From NCBI GenBank assembly GCA_030844895.1, contig JAUTDX010007104.1:372001-436000 (forward strand): a DNA stretch of 64,000 nucleotides. The letters are read 5' to 3'. The notes under the pieces were generated by a model. That model was not told the origin of the DNA, searched no databases, and was given only the letters and a program-made list of their open reading frames with translations. This document shows, in pieces, positions 22,021 through 34,873 of the stretch. Position 1 is the stretch's first letter. Each line of letters opens with the position of its first letter. This DNA comes from Ambrosia x helenae. Lineage: Eukaryota; Streptophyta; Magnoliopsida; Asterales; Asteraceae. Position numbers and translations under genes: made by a program.

Positions 22021-22479
22021 ATGGTCTATTGCAATTGTGGTTCCGGCACTATTATTCGAGTGTCAAGGAGTACAAGAAACCCTGGCCGTAGGTATTATTG
22101 TTGCAATCGGAGACCAAGAAGTTGTGGCTTTGTATGTTGGGTGGAGCCACCAAGGGGTGAACAATTGAGAGCTAATCCATTGAATTCCATCACCGAACAA
22201 CTACAACATCTACACATACATTACCACCTTAATGATGATCAACCTCGCCCCCAGTTTAGCCACCAAAGCAATTTGCAACCAAACTTTCGGTTTCCCAATA
22301 ACTCAAATGTGCGGCCAAACTTTCAGTTTCCCAATAACTCAAACGTGAAGCCAAATATCCAACAGGCAAGGGAGCCCCCTTTAAACCACCCACCCTACCG
22401 TCACCCTCGACACACTGAGAATGATCAAGTTTCGGAACCTGAAGAGTACACTTCAAAGGCTGATGACGTTGGCGCTTAA
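22021..22479 (+). CDS. zf-GRF zinc finger protein (MULE-associated)
   Basis: This is an intact 152-residue ORF starting at the first ATG after the inverted repeat. Residues about 4-42 fit the GRF zinc finger: CNCGSGTIIRVSRSTRNPGR, then RYYCCNR and CGFVCW. In other proteins that finger binds single-stranded nucleic acid. The rest is Asn/Pro-rich and disordered, with three PNFxFPNNSN-type repeats, and ends in an acidic tail. It is divergent from the transposase gene and shares a promoter with it, which suggests a single functional unit. It has no stops or shifts, unlike the flanking genes. A 31-bp block (encoding QHLHIHYHxN) recurs upstream of PMD-A near 16420. The domain call is good. A role in transposition is inference. 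Confidence 0.75.
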   Translation: MVYCNCGSGTIIRVSRSTRNPGRRYYCCNRRPRSCGFVCWVEPPRGEQLRANPLNSITEQLQHLHIHYHLNDDQPRPQFSHQSNLQPNFRFPNNSNVRPNFQFPNNSNVKPNIQQAREPPLNHPPYRHPRHTENDQVSEPEEYTSKADDVGA

Positions 22480-22559
22480 TAATTCTTGTTCCTTGCTTAT
22501 GTTTCCTTGGTTATGTGGTGTGTTGTTTTATGTACGGTGTTTTATGTAGTTTGCCAATA

Positions 22560-23335
22560 AATATGTTAAAAAAATTCCGGATGAAAATATAAAAAATCAT
22601 AGTGTAGAAATTGGCCCAGGGGGCCCTTTTGGGCCCCCGTATCCGTCTCCCGAGCCGGCCTTTACCGGCACTGGACCGTCGAACGTGGCGTCCTTGGGAG
22701 ACATAACAGCGTCGGCGCTGGTTCGGGCATTACGAGACTGTCCGTGACACGATCCCGGGCCTCACAAAAAGCCCCAGACCTCATTTTGTGTATCTACTTT
22801 TGAGTTGCAAATAATTATTTTAAAAATTCTGGATGAAAATATAAAAAATCGTAATGTTGAAACTAGCCCAGGGAGCCCTTTTGGGGCCCCCGTATCCGTC
22901 TCCCAGGCCAGCCTTTACCGGCACCAGACGATCGAACGTGGCGTCCTTGGGAGACATAACAGCGTCGTCGCTGGTTTGGGCGTTACGAGACTGTCCGTGA
23001 CACGATCCCGGGCCTCACAAAAAGCCCCGGACCTCATTTTGTGTATATACTTTTGAGTTGCAAATAATTATTTTAAAAATTCCGGATGAAAATATAAAAA
23101 ATCGTAATGTTGAAACTAGCCCAGGGAGCCCTTTTGGGGCCCCCGTATCCGTCTCCCGGGACGGCCTTTACCGACACCGGACGGTCGAACGTGGCGTCCT
23201 TGGGAGACATAACAGCGTCGTCGCTGGTTCGGGCGTTACGAGACTGTCCGTGACACGATCCCGGGCCTCACAAAAAGCCCCGGACCTCATTTTGTGTATC
23301 TACTTTTTACTTGCAAATAATTATGTTAAAATTTT
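22560..23335. repeat. GC-rich tandem repeat, three 252-253-bp units
   Basis: Units start near CCGGATGAAAATATAAAAAATC at 22577, 22829 and 23082. Each has a GC-rich body with GGGCCCTTTTGGGGCCCCC-like inverted sequence, CCTTTACCGGCACC and GTCCGTGACACGATCCCGGG, then an AT-rich joint. The units are highly similar but not identical. Short plus-strand ORFs in them look incidental. The array sits between the GRF gene and the end of PMD-B. Confidence 0.85.
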
Positions 23336-24002
23336 TTTAACTCTAGGTTGCTCGCACATTTATTACATTTGATTTTTCTAATAACTAAACTATTTAAGAT
23401 GGTTACATAATCGTCCTCTAGTACCACATGGAGGAGGACGTCGAGTGCGGTCTGGATTCCGACGCGGCTCTTTGGGGAACTCGATAGGTACTGGTGTGTA
23501 GAATACATTGGACAATATTCCTTCGTCACCTTGATTCGGGGCCCAATAGTCAATTGATGACTGCCCGGTGTTGATGGGTGGGTTCATTGGGAAGTTAGTC
23601 TGTGTCGGTGTCACGAAACTTTGATCATCAAATGGGTTGAATGGACTCTTTAAAAGGGACTCCATGATGTTTTGTTGCTCGGTGTTCATCAGGGAGGCCC
23701 CAGTTGGAGATGTGATGTAGCTTGGGGGGTACCGAACTGACCAGAAAAGGAAGGCCCCGGTTGGAGATGTGATGTATCTTGGGGGGTACCGAACTGAGCA
23801 ATAAAGGAGTCAACGTCAATTCCCATTTCATCATAAAAGAATTCGTTAATTGGCGTATTTTGACTATCCATTGCCACTTCTTCTTTTGTTTGAACCTCCA
23901 CATTGCTTTGATTCCGCCTTCGCCTAGGCGCTCTTTGAGGACGGCTTCTGTCTGCAACCGAGGCAGCAGGTCTACCGTGAAGCCATGAGGGGTAGTTCAA
24001 AC

Positions 24003-25331
24003 TGTAACACCCCAACCGATGGCGGAAACATCGGGATGTCACGTATTGATGATTGTTCAGTAGCTCATGGTGAATAATAAATTTCATTAAATGATTTAAA
24101 TAAATTACATACAAATGTTCTACAAGAATTCGTACATCAAATTGAATAAAACTATGCACACATCTTCAAGCATTAATTCGAATCTTCAAACAAGTAGAAC
24201 CTGAAACATGTTAAGTTGAAAATATTTTGGGTCAACAAAAGTTGGTGAGAATTACATAGGTTTTGATAATCGAATAAAATTGTTGTGCAATTCATGTGTC
24301 ATGGCAAGTCTAGTCCATATGTGAAAACATACTAGAAGTAAATCGAGTGCATAATCAACCCTTGTGACTGTTGTATTGTGGTACATCCCATACGCTCATG
24401 GTTCACTCGTTTATATTGCAGTAACAAACACCCACGCAACCTTTGTAGGAGGCACGTATCCGGGTGGGATTGTCAGTCCAATAGATCTATCAATGTATAC
24501 CATTTGGCTGATGAATGTTTATGCTAGAATTGTGCTTACCCTAGTCATGTTCAAGACATAATGCAACATAGAAATACACATAGACACATTGATGATTGAA
24601 TTGCATAAATAATGTTGTAACATGTTTCACCCTAAAAATGGTGATAAATAGAGAAGGGGCTATGTAAAACTCACCTTAGCAAAATGTTATATCTCGTAAA
24701 AAAAATAGAATAATGTGTTGTGAATGTATGCGAGGCGAATCCCAAAGACTCAACAACGTAGCTAGTCCAAATTGAAGAAAACGAAAAAGAAAGAATATCA
24801 AGCTTCCAATTCGCCAATTACAAGAGCTTATAATCAAAGCTTCAATTGTAGAAGTAATAGACTATAGAAGAAAGGTATGAGGGAAAGTTTAATCGGATTG
24901 AAACAATCGATTTAGAGGTGCAAAGTATAATGGGTCATAGGTGGGTTTTTATACTAGTTTTGGAGTCAATTAGCCATTAAAATTGGTCAACACCATAAAG
25001 TAAGGTTTTATGATGAATTGACTATTTGACTAAGACTTTGATTGTTTGACTAAGACTTTGACTAGGACTTTGACTATTTGACTCAAGGCTTTATTTAAAA
25101 AAAAAAAAAAAATATTGTATGTGAAAAAAAAAGAATTTAGAATCATATTATTATTATTATTATTATTATTTATATACATTTATGTATGTATATAAGTTGT
25201 GAGTTAGGATAAATAAAGACTTAGGCACATTTGTATAATATTAATGATAAAGGTGTAATAAAAAAAATATATATATATATATAAGGGCTTTTTATGTATT
25301 AAAATTTTGGGGAAAATTTTGCGATGTTACA
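24003..25331 (-). mobile_element. Solo LTR B, TSD CAAAC
   Basis: 1,329 bp, reading TGTAACACCCCAACC…GCGATGTTACA on the plus strand. CAAAC flanks both sides (23998-24002, 25332-25336). It interrupts a PMD-B coding exon. It contains the palindrome ATAGATCTAT (24481-24490), a (TTA)n run near 25145-25172 and a minus-strand TATA box near 24950. Its inner 230 bp near 24740-24970 is strikingly close to LTR C, whereas its 3' end is closest to LTR 1. Confidence 0.9.
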
Positions 25332-27651
25332 CAAACGATCACCCACACCAAATTGTGACATCACTGTTTCGGCAGTGCTTTGAATAACCCCAAGATTGGA
25401 GCTAAAGTCGGCAGGGACGATCGCCATGATTTGGGACACTTCCCGGTGAATCTGCGTGTATCTTTCCATCTATAAAATTCAAATACTTAAATATTAAAAA
25501 AGTTATCATTAAAATATACACTTATATATATTTGAAAAAAAATCATATATATACCATCACCTGGGCAATCCCAGCATCATCTTTGAAACCCGATTGTGAT
25601 ATCGGGATGGACATTGGGTTGGCCATGTATCCCACGGTTCTTTCTAAGTACCATTCCATATAACCTGGATACACGGAAGGAAATGACGTTTCTTCCCCGC
25701 CCACTATTCTATTTTTGCGGTCATTCCACGACTGCACATACTCGCTATGAACGTTTGCAAACTAAGATTCGTATGGTCTCCCAGAACGGGTTTTTTTATG
25801 TAGTTCGGTGTGGACTTCGGGGGTAAAGGGTGGTCCCTCAGGAATCCATTGACGTAATCCAAATTGTCTCAGGACCCTACTAGCTTGGTGGTATTCCACC
25901 ACCTGAAACCACACAAGAAAGCAATCCGAACGCCAACAATCACTCCCCTCTGTGCAATTTTGCGGCAATATCCCTATGCATTGTGCATAGGGTCTCCAAA
26001 TAAACTGTTGCAAAAAAATTTAATAAGAAACACTGTTAGTCTCATAATGTATTTTACTTGTAACACAACATCAACGGTCTCATACCTGTTCAGCATGTAA
26101 ATTTTGTAGTTGTGATCGTATCTGTCTTAACGATCGCGAGACAACCTCTTTTAATCCGTGCTTACCTTTCCAGCTGTAAAAAATAATAAAAAAAAATGAC
26201 TTAGTTTATTTAACAAATAATTATTTTATATAATATAAGGGTAATAGAGAAAATACATACATAGCACCATAAGGTTTTCCAGGGATTAACCGGGTTGAAC
26301 ACTTGGGGGATAGTACACTGATTCGTGTCCAGGCCCACAACTGGAGTGTGATACCCCGCAATTTCAGGATCTTAATTTAACCAAACTCTAATTTCCCTGC
26401 ATTCTACTTAACTAGAGTTAGCTAGATAAATCACACGTGCACACACGAGATGTATGACATACCTACGGATTATCATTTAATGAACATATGATGCCTATGA
26501 AACAAAATACATGTTAATGTCGTCATCACGAGACATGGAACATAACTGACTCTTACCCTTGTGAAACCGGATGATATTCCTATATCCAAGGTGTACTAGA
26601 GGCTATACAATGAACAATCACAACACTACTAACATAAATAGGCCGACTTATTGATATAACATGTTAAGCATGGGAGTATGACCAAGATAATTGTCTTAGA
26701 GGCTATGCAATATATGCCCACATGTGTATATACACACATATACACGGCATTACAAACACACACATCCATGCTTACCAATTACATATGTACACACACGCAT
26801 GCCCACATATACATGGATATAGATTGGTTAGTACCTCACTTCAACTTCCTAGGATAACTATCCTACCTTAATTAGAAACAAACAAACATTCTTACACCAC
26901 TTGGATTTGTGGCCCATAGCAACCCTACAAGCCTACCATTCTAGTTAACATAACAACTAGGAGTCTTGGAACTATCACATTCCAACATAAGACAAGGCAT
27001 GAAAGGTCACTATCCAAGAACACACCTTCATTCAAGGTGGCGGCCGAAAAACACATCCCCTAGGAACCATTATGTAGATAGATCATTGGCTAGCATCATG
27101 TATCTTGGAACTTGTAGAAAACAACCTAGATATGATCCATCACAATCAAAAACCAAGCTACCCCTACCCCTTTGTCCTAGCTCGGCCGAAAAAAACTCCA
27201 AAAAGGCACATGCCTTGTGCTTAATTGCAAACTATCACCAAAGAAGGAAACAAGACAAACATAGAGCTTAATACACCTAGCTAACCACCTTCTACATATG
27301 TCTACACCTAGAAATCGGCTCCCATAGGAAGGAAACAAGAGTTGAGTTGACTTATCAAACACTCACACCAAAATAGATAACTTCCAAAACCTTAACATGC
27401 TTCTAATCAAGTCAACCCCTCCCCTCTTTGTCTTGTACAACCCATCACCTAAATCCCTAGCTAATAAGCACATGTTTTTTTTCACAAATTAAGGAATAAG
27501 ACACTTGAACAATACACAAACCTATGCAAGAACAACACCCACTTTTGTGTTCATCCTCATCCAATCGGCTATGGACAAAGAACACCTCATGGCTTACACC
27601 AAACTAGTAAGAAACTTTATACATGAACTCCAATCCATAGAGGATAGTTTG

Positions 27652-30600
27652 TGTCACACCCCGACTTTTCCCTCGTCGGTTGCGACGTTTGGTGCCTTTG
27701 CCAGCGCAGCGGAAAGATGCATCTAAGACTCTGGTTCCCTGAACGCCAATTCTAAACCTCTAGGATTCCCGATCCCAACTGTCACCTACTCCAACCGTGC
27801 CGTTACCAAAGTTTAAACCTGAAAGACATACTTAAAAGTCAACATATAATGCTGGTGAGTTCATAAGTTTTGCAAAATGTTATCAAACATTACCAAGTTC
27901 CAAAAGTGTTACCATGTTCACCCTGTCCATACTATAACAAATCGAAAACCAAAGTACGCTAGCTAGGCGTATGTTTTGTTACTATCACGATTGGAAAACC
28001 ATTACTAACTCGCAAACCAGATGTCGTGCCCAATGTAGTAACCCTGTTGTTCCTGTTTGAGACAATATGCACCCGCCGACCCTCCAAGTCGACGAGCGGG
28101 GTTGGTCACTCCCAATAGCGCTATTCACATTTCCCCGTTGTGCAAACCCGCACGTTCATGGTTCCCCCGGGACTTCCAAAGATCGTATAGTAAACCATAG
28201 AAAACCCATAGTATGACAGTAGTTACCAAACATAAGTTTTAACACATGTTTTCTCCCCCGAAAAGTGAAACCAGTTAAAAGAGGGGCCGTAAACTCACGC
28301 AACCCGTTTCATTTTCCAAAACTTTGTTTCGTTTTAAGTTCCTCAGTTTTTCATAAAAGAAGCATGTCTTCCACCCCGGAAACATTTATAAAACAGTAAA
28401 AAGTGGGGTTATGAACTCACCTTAATTTCCGTGTTAAGCTAGCAAACAAAGCCTGAAACCTCAACCGACTTCCTCGTGCCCTAATTACCAACAAAGGACA
28501 CCTTAACAGTCTATCACACATAAGCCTAGCTTATTAACCGCCTAAAAGATAGTCTATCCGACTGTCTAGACTCGTGTGTACCAACGCGAGTCTCAATACG
28601 TTTCAACTCGACGAACCGATCATGACTTATCTTAATTTTCGTATTACATAACACCCAAGTTGCACACTTGTTACTATTTGTGTATAAACCATGTTGGACT
28701 AGTACCCCGAAACGTATATTATCCTGAATCGTAGCTCGTCTCGCAAATCATGTAAATGTATTTGTTCTGCGTAATTATATTTTAGAAAATACCCTTTGAG
28801 GAAATACAAATTTAGTTATTAAACCGATCAATGACATTTGTTACTTTTTCCCAAATATTGTTTGAAATCATCTTTATTGCTACGAATAAATAGTCCTTAA
28901 AAGCATTTCGATTTGTATATAATAATGCATTTGTCCAAAACACTTAGGGAAATTTATTTATAAAAATGGTAGTTCGTTACGCTTTAATTTTATAAAAATT
29001 TGGGCAGAGTTTCCTCTGTTTTTGTACAAACCAGACAACACCCGTTGTCTACAATTTTCCCCAAAATCAACTTTCAAACACAATTCATCAAGTCCTTTTA
29101 TCCACATTTCCGATTCCCGAGACTATACGTTTCGTCACCTATGTATACTTATTTATATAAATATATATATATATACCAATATATATATATATATATAATA
29201 TAGTCCGACAATATAGTCCAATTATATTTAGTCCGAGTTCGAAACCATAAGTCACGTCAAGTTAATCGTTTACCAAATCGTTCGATATTTAATATTGTTA
29301 CCGGTTATTGTTTTTATTTGGTTCGTTCGCGAGTCAAAACTGTTCATCCATATCAATATATTTATAAATTTACAATATTCATAAACATAATAATATTTAC
29401 AAATATATAAATTTATAAATATAAGATATCTATAATAAATAATAAAATACGAATGTAAGTTATACCAAATCATCGCGTGTAACCCGGAGCCACCTCGAAC
29501 TACGTGTAGGCCGGAACCAAAGTTTGACCAGCTTTGACTATCCAGATCTGACCCGAACAAGACCCGAACCGAACCCGATCTCGAATAAAACGTGAACCCG
29601 GATCTAACCAAATCAACCCGACCGGAACCGAACCCGTGACTCGAACCCAAAACAAACCAAAAGCTGAACCGTGTCCAAATATCACAACACCCAAGACCCA
29701 AAACTGTCTCGAGATCAAACGAACACGGATCTGACCCGGACCTAACCGGGACCAAATCTGAACCAAGACCCCAGGCCCGAACTCGAAAACGAACCCCAGC
29801 AACCTGCTCCAAAACCCGACCAGATCTGACCCGACACACCCAAACCACAACCAAACCAAACCGAGCCAAAAGCAACCGTACCTGAACCAACCTCGGCTGC
29901 AAACCACCAGACGCCACCTTTCTGAACCGGCATCCACCACGAACCCACCACCACCGGGCCGAAACAAACCACCAACCATCACCCTCAACCACCACAACCG
30001 AAACCCTCCAAATCTGAAACAACCACCATAACCCGCCGGACCACACCCGACAACCACCATCTCCTCCCACCTGCTGAACCAACCATCTCCCACCACACCT
30101 CTGTCGCCTGCAACAACCACCTCAGCCGCCGGTGACGAGGTCCAAGCCCACCTCGTCGTCCAGATCTACCCGAGACCCAATCAGACCCCCAAAAACAAAG
30201 AGAACTCACCGGACCATCGCCTCCACCCCGAACCATCACCTGCGCCGCCTTGAACCTTTATAAAGTAACCACCACTTCAGCCGCTACCCTACTGAACCGG
30301 CACCCCTGATCTGTTGCATTTGAAGATGTTCACGGGGCCACAGCCCTGTGCCGCCACTGTTGCTGCTGACTTAGGGTGTTTCTTCGGGGTGACAGGGCTG
30401 CGCCGCCACCACCAGGGACTGTGGTGGTCGGCCGGTGTTGAAACAAGTGGAGGGAGGGAGAGTGAGTGCGAGGGAGATGTGAGGGAGGGTAGAGAGAGAA
30501 TGACGGTTTTAGAGAGAGAAAGTGAGTGGCTAGGGTTTTGAGTTGGATGAATAATGAGAAGAAGAAGAATATGATGCTTTTATACCTAGGGTTCACTTGG

Positions 30601-30924
30601 TAGGTGGATGTCGCGTATATGAGCCTGTTATAACGTAAAATGTCTCGGTATCTATTTAGGCTCGGTTATTGGTTATAAAAGTTAGTCGGTTTTGTTCGAA
30701 ATGTAAAACACAACTAGACCGAGCAAAAATATAAATATCTTCGTTGACTGGCATGTGCGTTCAATGCACGCGTTTACATCACGTTAATTAAATCGGTCGC
30801 AGTTCCCATTGTAAAAACGATCACTAAACTTCCGAAACTTTATAATTAACAATATTTATAATAAATATTTATTTCCTATAAATAAAATCATACCGATATT
30901 GATCGAAAGTTGTCGGTTGTCACA
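27652..30924 (-). mobile_element. Solo LTR E nested in D, TSD GTTTG
   Basis: 3,273 bp; sense (minus) start TGTGACAACCGACAACTTTCG and end GGGGTGTGACA. GTTTG flanks it at 27647-27651 and 30925-30929. It contains ATAGCGCTAT (28115-28124), a minus-strand TATA box (near 30576-30586) and a low-complexity C/A-rich tract at 29490-30290 (GACCCGAACC-like units) within the presumed transcribed part. Its first bases resemble the element 3 LTR start, so the two families are related. Confidence 0.88.
29490..30290. repeat. Strand-skewed low-complexity tract in LTR E
   Basis: Degenerate ACCCGAACC and CAACCACC units make the plus strand almost G-poor. This produces long spurious minus-strand ORFs of up to 270 codons, rich in Gly, Val, Ser and Phe. 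I regard these as by-products of composition. Confidence 0.75.
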
Positions 30925-33184
30925 GTTTGCCATTCAAACTAGTATAAATAGGCTTCACCATTCACCTTCATTCCTTGCACCAACACTCAACACAAACACA
31001 TACACTCCCTAAGCAAACAATCGGCCAAACACTAGGGAACATCCAAGCCGAAGCCTTACAAGCACTTGAAGGAGTCTTGAAGACCATCCAATCTTCGATC
31101 CACCTCTAGGTAAGGTTCCCATGCCTTCGAGTTATATTCTAGTCTAGTCTACCCTCTTTAATCGGTCCTAGTTGCCTTAGACACATAAACACATACACAT
31201 TGTCTTAGATCTTGCTTAGTATTGCACTAGTGAATGTATTGTTGTAACGTTACAAACCATCGGCCTTCTCTAGAGGGCCGAAGCTCTGATTGTGTAATGT
31301 ATAACATCATGAGTAGCATCGGTTTGTAATAGGCCACACGTTTGATCCAAGCTTAAGGTTAAAGGCTAGTATGGTGTTAAACTAAACCGTGTTCCCACAA
31401 AGACATGCCAATAATACTTCTCGAGGATTTGTTAAATCCAAATGTATAAGCTTGATCCATGTTATGATCGGTTTAAGGTCTTAGATGGATCTTTATAATC
31501 GGACACCTACTAATAACGCATGTTAACAAGGCCAGAGCATGTGTCAATCTTCACTTAGATGTATTAATGCCCTATACACATGTTAAGATGCCTAACCCAA
31601 TCACAAGTACAAAATCAAGTTTCATATAACACAATAACCACATCCACACGTGTTGGGTAGACAAATTGTGTAATAACACTTGTGATTAACCATGCTTTAT
31701 CAAATCATAGGGCAAGTACTGTCCAGACAATAGTAGCTACGTAGATCAACTTCACTAGATTACAAGAATCTCCATCAGGTGAGTTTCATTACCCTTTTCT
31801 CGAAAGCATACGTCTCGGATGAGACAACTTTCTAAACTTTTTCATAGTCCGGTTTGGGACTACTCATACACATCCCGGGTTTGGGGTGCTATGATTCACT
31901 AGGTGAATCTGCTTTCACTAATTCATGCTTTATGTCCTTGATGAACTAAACCAACTCTATCATTGAAGTCCTTCTAAATACCGAATGAATTGTCGGGTGG
32001 GCAAGCGGGTTACTAGTTGATAGCGCTATTAGGTCTCACAAACCTCACATCGTGTGCTGGAAAGCATGGGTGTGAACTATAACTCAACATATTATCATTG
32101 TTAATAGACAATGATGCAAGGCACTTTGCTCACTACTGTGGGATCTGGTTGTTTAGCAGTTCGGTATTACCGTTTTTAGTTATCATGAGTGGGCTAGCTA
32201 CCCCTGGCATGTGAATTAGCATTTACTCGTCAAAACATGGTCTGGAGGACCTACGTATTTACCAAACTTTGTGAACTCACCAGCTTTATGTTGACCCACG
32301 AGTATTATACCTTTTTGCAGGACACTAGTTCGAAGCACGAGTAGGGCATGCATCATATGGCATCATGGGGATATGAATAATTATCTATTTTCGAGTGTTT
32401 AATTATCTATTATGATTTCGAACACGTTGTTTACTCTGACTATTTGAATAACTATTATCTTTAAAATTCGCTTCCACAACTATTGAAATATTTGAATATC
32501 TATGAAACTTGTTTTAACAGTAACGAACTAAATGGTTTGGGCATTTAGAGTCGTTCATGTGACTTATGGCTATGGGATCTTGGTATGTCACGCGCCTCGC
32601 GGTATAAACCCCACGCGCCTCGCGGTATAAACCCCGCAGTGGAAATTGAGGGTGTGACATGGAGTATAATCATAGGTCCTCAATTGTTTTATCAGTGGAG
32701 ACTACGGCTTTACACATATTTCTGTACAAACAAGCCAATGCAGCACTCCCCCAAATATATTGATCACATCTTTCTAACGATTCAAGGTGCCTTAAAAATG
32801 TCAATGATGTCAAACCGTTAGAAGAGTCAGCAAACAATGTGTTACCCACAATAACCAAGACCACACAACGTGTTTGTTGTGTAACATGTTGTGTAATCTG
32901 ATTCATATCTGCCCCTTTGGGCAGTACTTCTTTTAGTTTGTCTAAAAGGTATCTTGTTTTAATAGAATTTCCACTCAACATTCCCTCCTCCGCCTCTATG
33001 CCCAACAAACCCCCAACTAGCTGCAATCGATCTTGGGATGACCATTTTTCCTCTGGTCCTGCCAATGGTGGACCGTTGACTCGCAATCCCAAGAGCACGT
33101 TTACGTCCTCTAAAGTCACCGTCGTTTCACCAAACGATAGGTGAAACGTGTGAGTTTTTGGACGCCATCTTTCTACCAACGCGG

Positions 33185-34618
33185 TGTAACACCCCAACCG
33201 ATGGCGGAATCATCGAGGTGTCACGTAGTGACGATTGTTCAAAAGCACATGGTACTAAAATGTAAATATATTATTGAATAAATTAAATTGTCTTACATGG
33301 ATGAAATGGAAAAAATACATAAGTCTGAACAAAACATGAAATTTGAAATAAATTATTAAAAGCAAGCACTAAAATCCAATGTTATGGAACTAAGATCAAA
33401 CTGCACCTGAAACATGTACAAAATAAGTTTTGGTCAACATATGAAATGTTGGTGAGCATTCCTAGTTTTAATATATATAGTAAGTTGGAAAATGTTATAC
33501 AATTCAAGTGCAAAGCTACAGTGCAATTATGTAAACTATGTAATATACAAATGAGCGAAATCAATCCTATGACTGTATAATGTATTAAATGAACGGCGGT
33601 GTACTTATCCAAATAATTGGATAATAACTTAACAATGACCATGGATTCTCCGATGAAAAAGGGGGGGAATCACCTAGGTGGGTTGTCAATCCAATAGCGC
33701 TATCCAATGTTAAGGTCGGCTTGTACAATGTTAATGATTTCACTAAGTACAAATGTATTCTACATGTAATGTCTAAGCATAAAGCACGTTTGTAAGCAAA
33801 TGCACATAGTACTAGAATTGTATTGTAAAAATGTGAACTTGTATTTGTAATTTGTATAAGTGTACATGTAACACCCCAAAAGTGAATAAAAACAAAAAGG
33901 AGATAGGAAATACTCACTTTCGCCAAATGACTAGATGACTAAGCGAGCGTGAAAATGCGAGCGATCCGAAGATTCAACAACGAAACTAGTCCAATTTAGA
34001 AGAAAAGAAACCGAATAGGAAAAATATCAAGCTTCCAATTCGCCAATTACAAGAGCTTATAATCAAAGCTTCAAATGTAGAAGTAATATACTCTAGAAGA
34101 AAGGTATGAGGGAGAGTTTAATCGAATTGAAACAATCAATTTAGAGGTTCAAAGTGTAATGGGTCATAGGTGAGTTTTTATACTAGTTTTGGATTCAATT
34201 ATGCTTTAAAATTGGTCAACACAATAAAGTAAGGTTTTAAGATGAATTGACTATTTGACTAGGACTTGACTAGGATTTTGACTGAGACTTTGACTAGGAC
34301 TGTCTTAGCGGACCGCGAGGGCTAAAAAAAATAATTTTTCTAATTTAATCAATTTTAAGTTCTAGACATGTTTCCTTCTGTTTCTAAGTTGTTTTAGGAC
34401 CGAAAATTAAGGGCTTTGAGTATCAAGGTATGAAACATACGTGCTCGGGTGTAGATGTGACTATAAAACGTGCATACTTTTACTTATAAAAATTATAAGT
34501 TTTATTAAATTGTGAATTTTGGTCCTATTAAAATACGAGGGTTAAAAATGAAAATTTTGAAATAGTTGAGGAACCAATTATGCACATTTATGAAAAGTGA
34601 AGGGTGCAGTTTGTCACA
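33185..34618 (-). mobile_element. Solo LTR C, TSD CGCGG
   Basis: 1,434 bp, TGTAACACCCCAACC…GTTTGTCACA on the plus strand, flanked by CGCGG at 33180-33184 and 34619-34623. It sits in the first part of PMD-B, whose frame is continuous across it. It contains ATAGCGCTAT (33694-33703). Confidence 0.9.
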
Positions 34619-34873
34619 CGCGGTTATCAAACCACGGTCATAAAGTATGTATCCAACATCAAGAACCCCACCAAAGCCTGCCATTCTAACCATATCTTCA
34701 ACATTAGGGTTTAACGGATTTTTTTTAATGCCAGTAAATAATGCCTGGTCGCCCCGCCTAATATCAAGCTCTGTGGCATGGCCAACATCATCTTCGAACA
34801 GATAAGCCGAACGATGTTTTGGCTGCAGCCATAGAAGCTCATTGTTTCTTAGACCCAGGTGTAAATGTGCCAT

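Larger units (their letters stand above)
26347..32659 (+). mobile_element. Solo LTR D, TSD TGGAG, containing solo LTR E
   Basis: The LTR begins TGTGATACCCCGC and ends GAGGGTGTGACA, flanked by TGGAG at 26342-26346 and 32660-32664. Without the nested LTR E and one TSD copy it is about 3,035 bp. A TATA box (TATAAATA) lies just after the nested insertion, near 30942. Near its end a 23-bp unit (CACGCGCCTCGCGG, then TATAAACCC) is repeated twice at 32589-32634. It contains ATAGCGCTAT at 32020-32029. Confidence 0.88.
23390..34873 (-). pseudogene. Plant mobile domain gene PMD-B, split by solo LTRs B, D (with E) and C
   Basis: The ATG at 34873 (MAHLHLGLRNNELLWLQ) leads the minus-strand gene. Its pieces are 34873-34619, 33184-32660, 26346 to about 26270, about 26172-26095, about 26005-25556, about 25470-25332 and 23997-23390. 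Each junction with an LTR falls exactly at a 5-bp TSD, and the frame reads on across it, for example DRGLIT then ALVERWRPKTHTF across LTR C, and GVGDR then NYPSWLHGRPA across LTR B. PMD motifs include VRMAGFGGVLDVGY, TVTLEDVNVLLGLRVNG and LQLWAWTRI. Other defects are a frameshift around 32680 (KTIEDL) and a TAG near 25760 (GRPYES*). The C-terminus repeats QFGTPQxTSHLQxGP. It was presumably a working gene before the LTRs arrived. Confidence 0.82.

Noticed and set aside
22805..23372. Related ORFs of 83 and 104 codons as a duplicated gene
   Set aside because: They arise from the 253-bp tandem repeat and change frame and end with the repeat unit rather than behaving as coding copies.
29270..30120. 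Long minus-strand ORFs of 206-270 codons rich in Gly, Val and Ser
   Set aside because: They lie in the strand-skewed low-complexity tract of solo LTR E. Several frames are open at once and no domain is visible.
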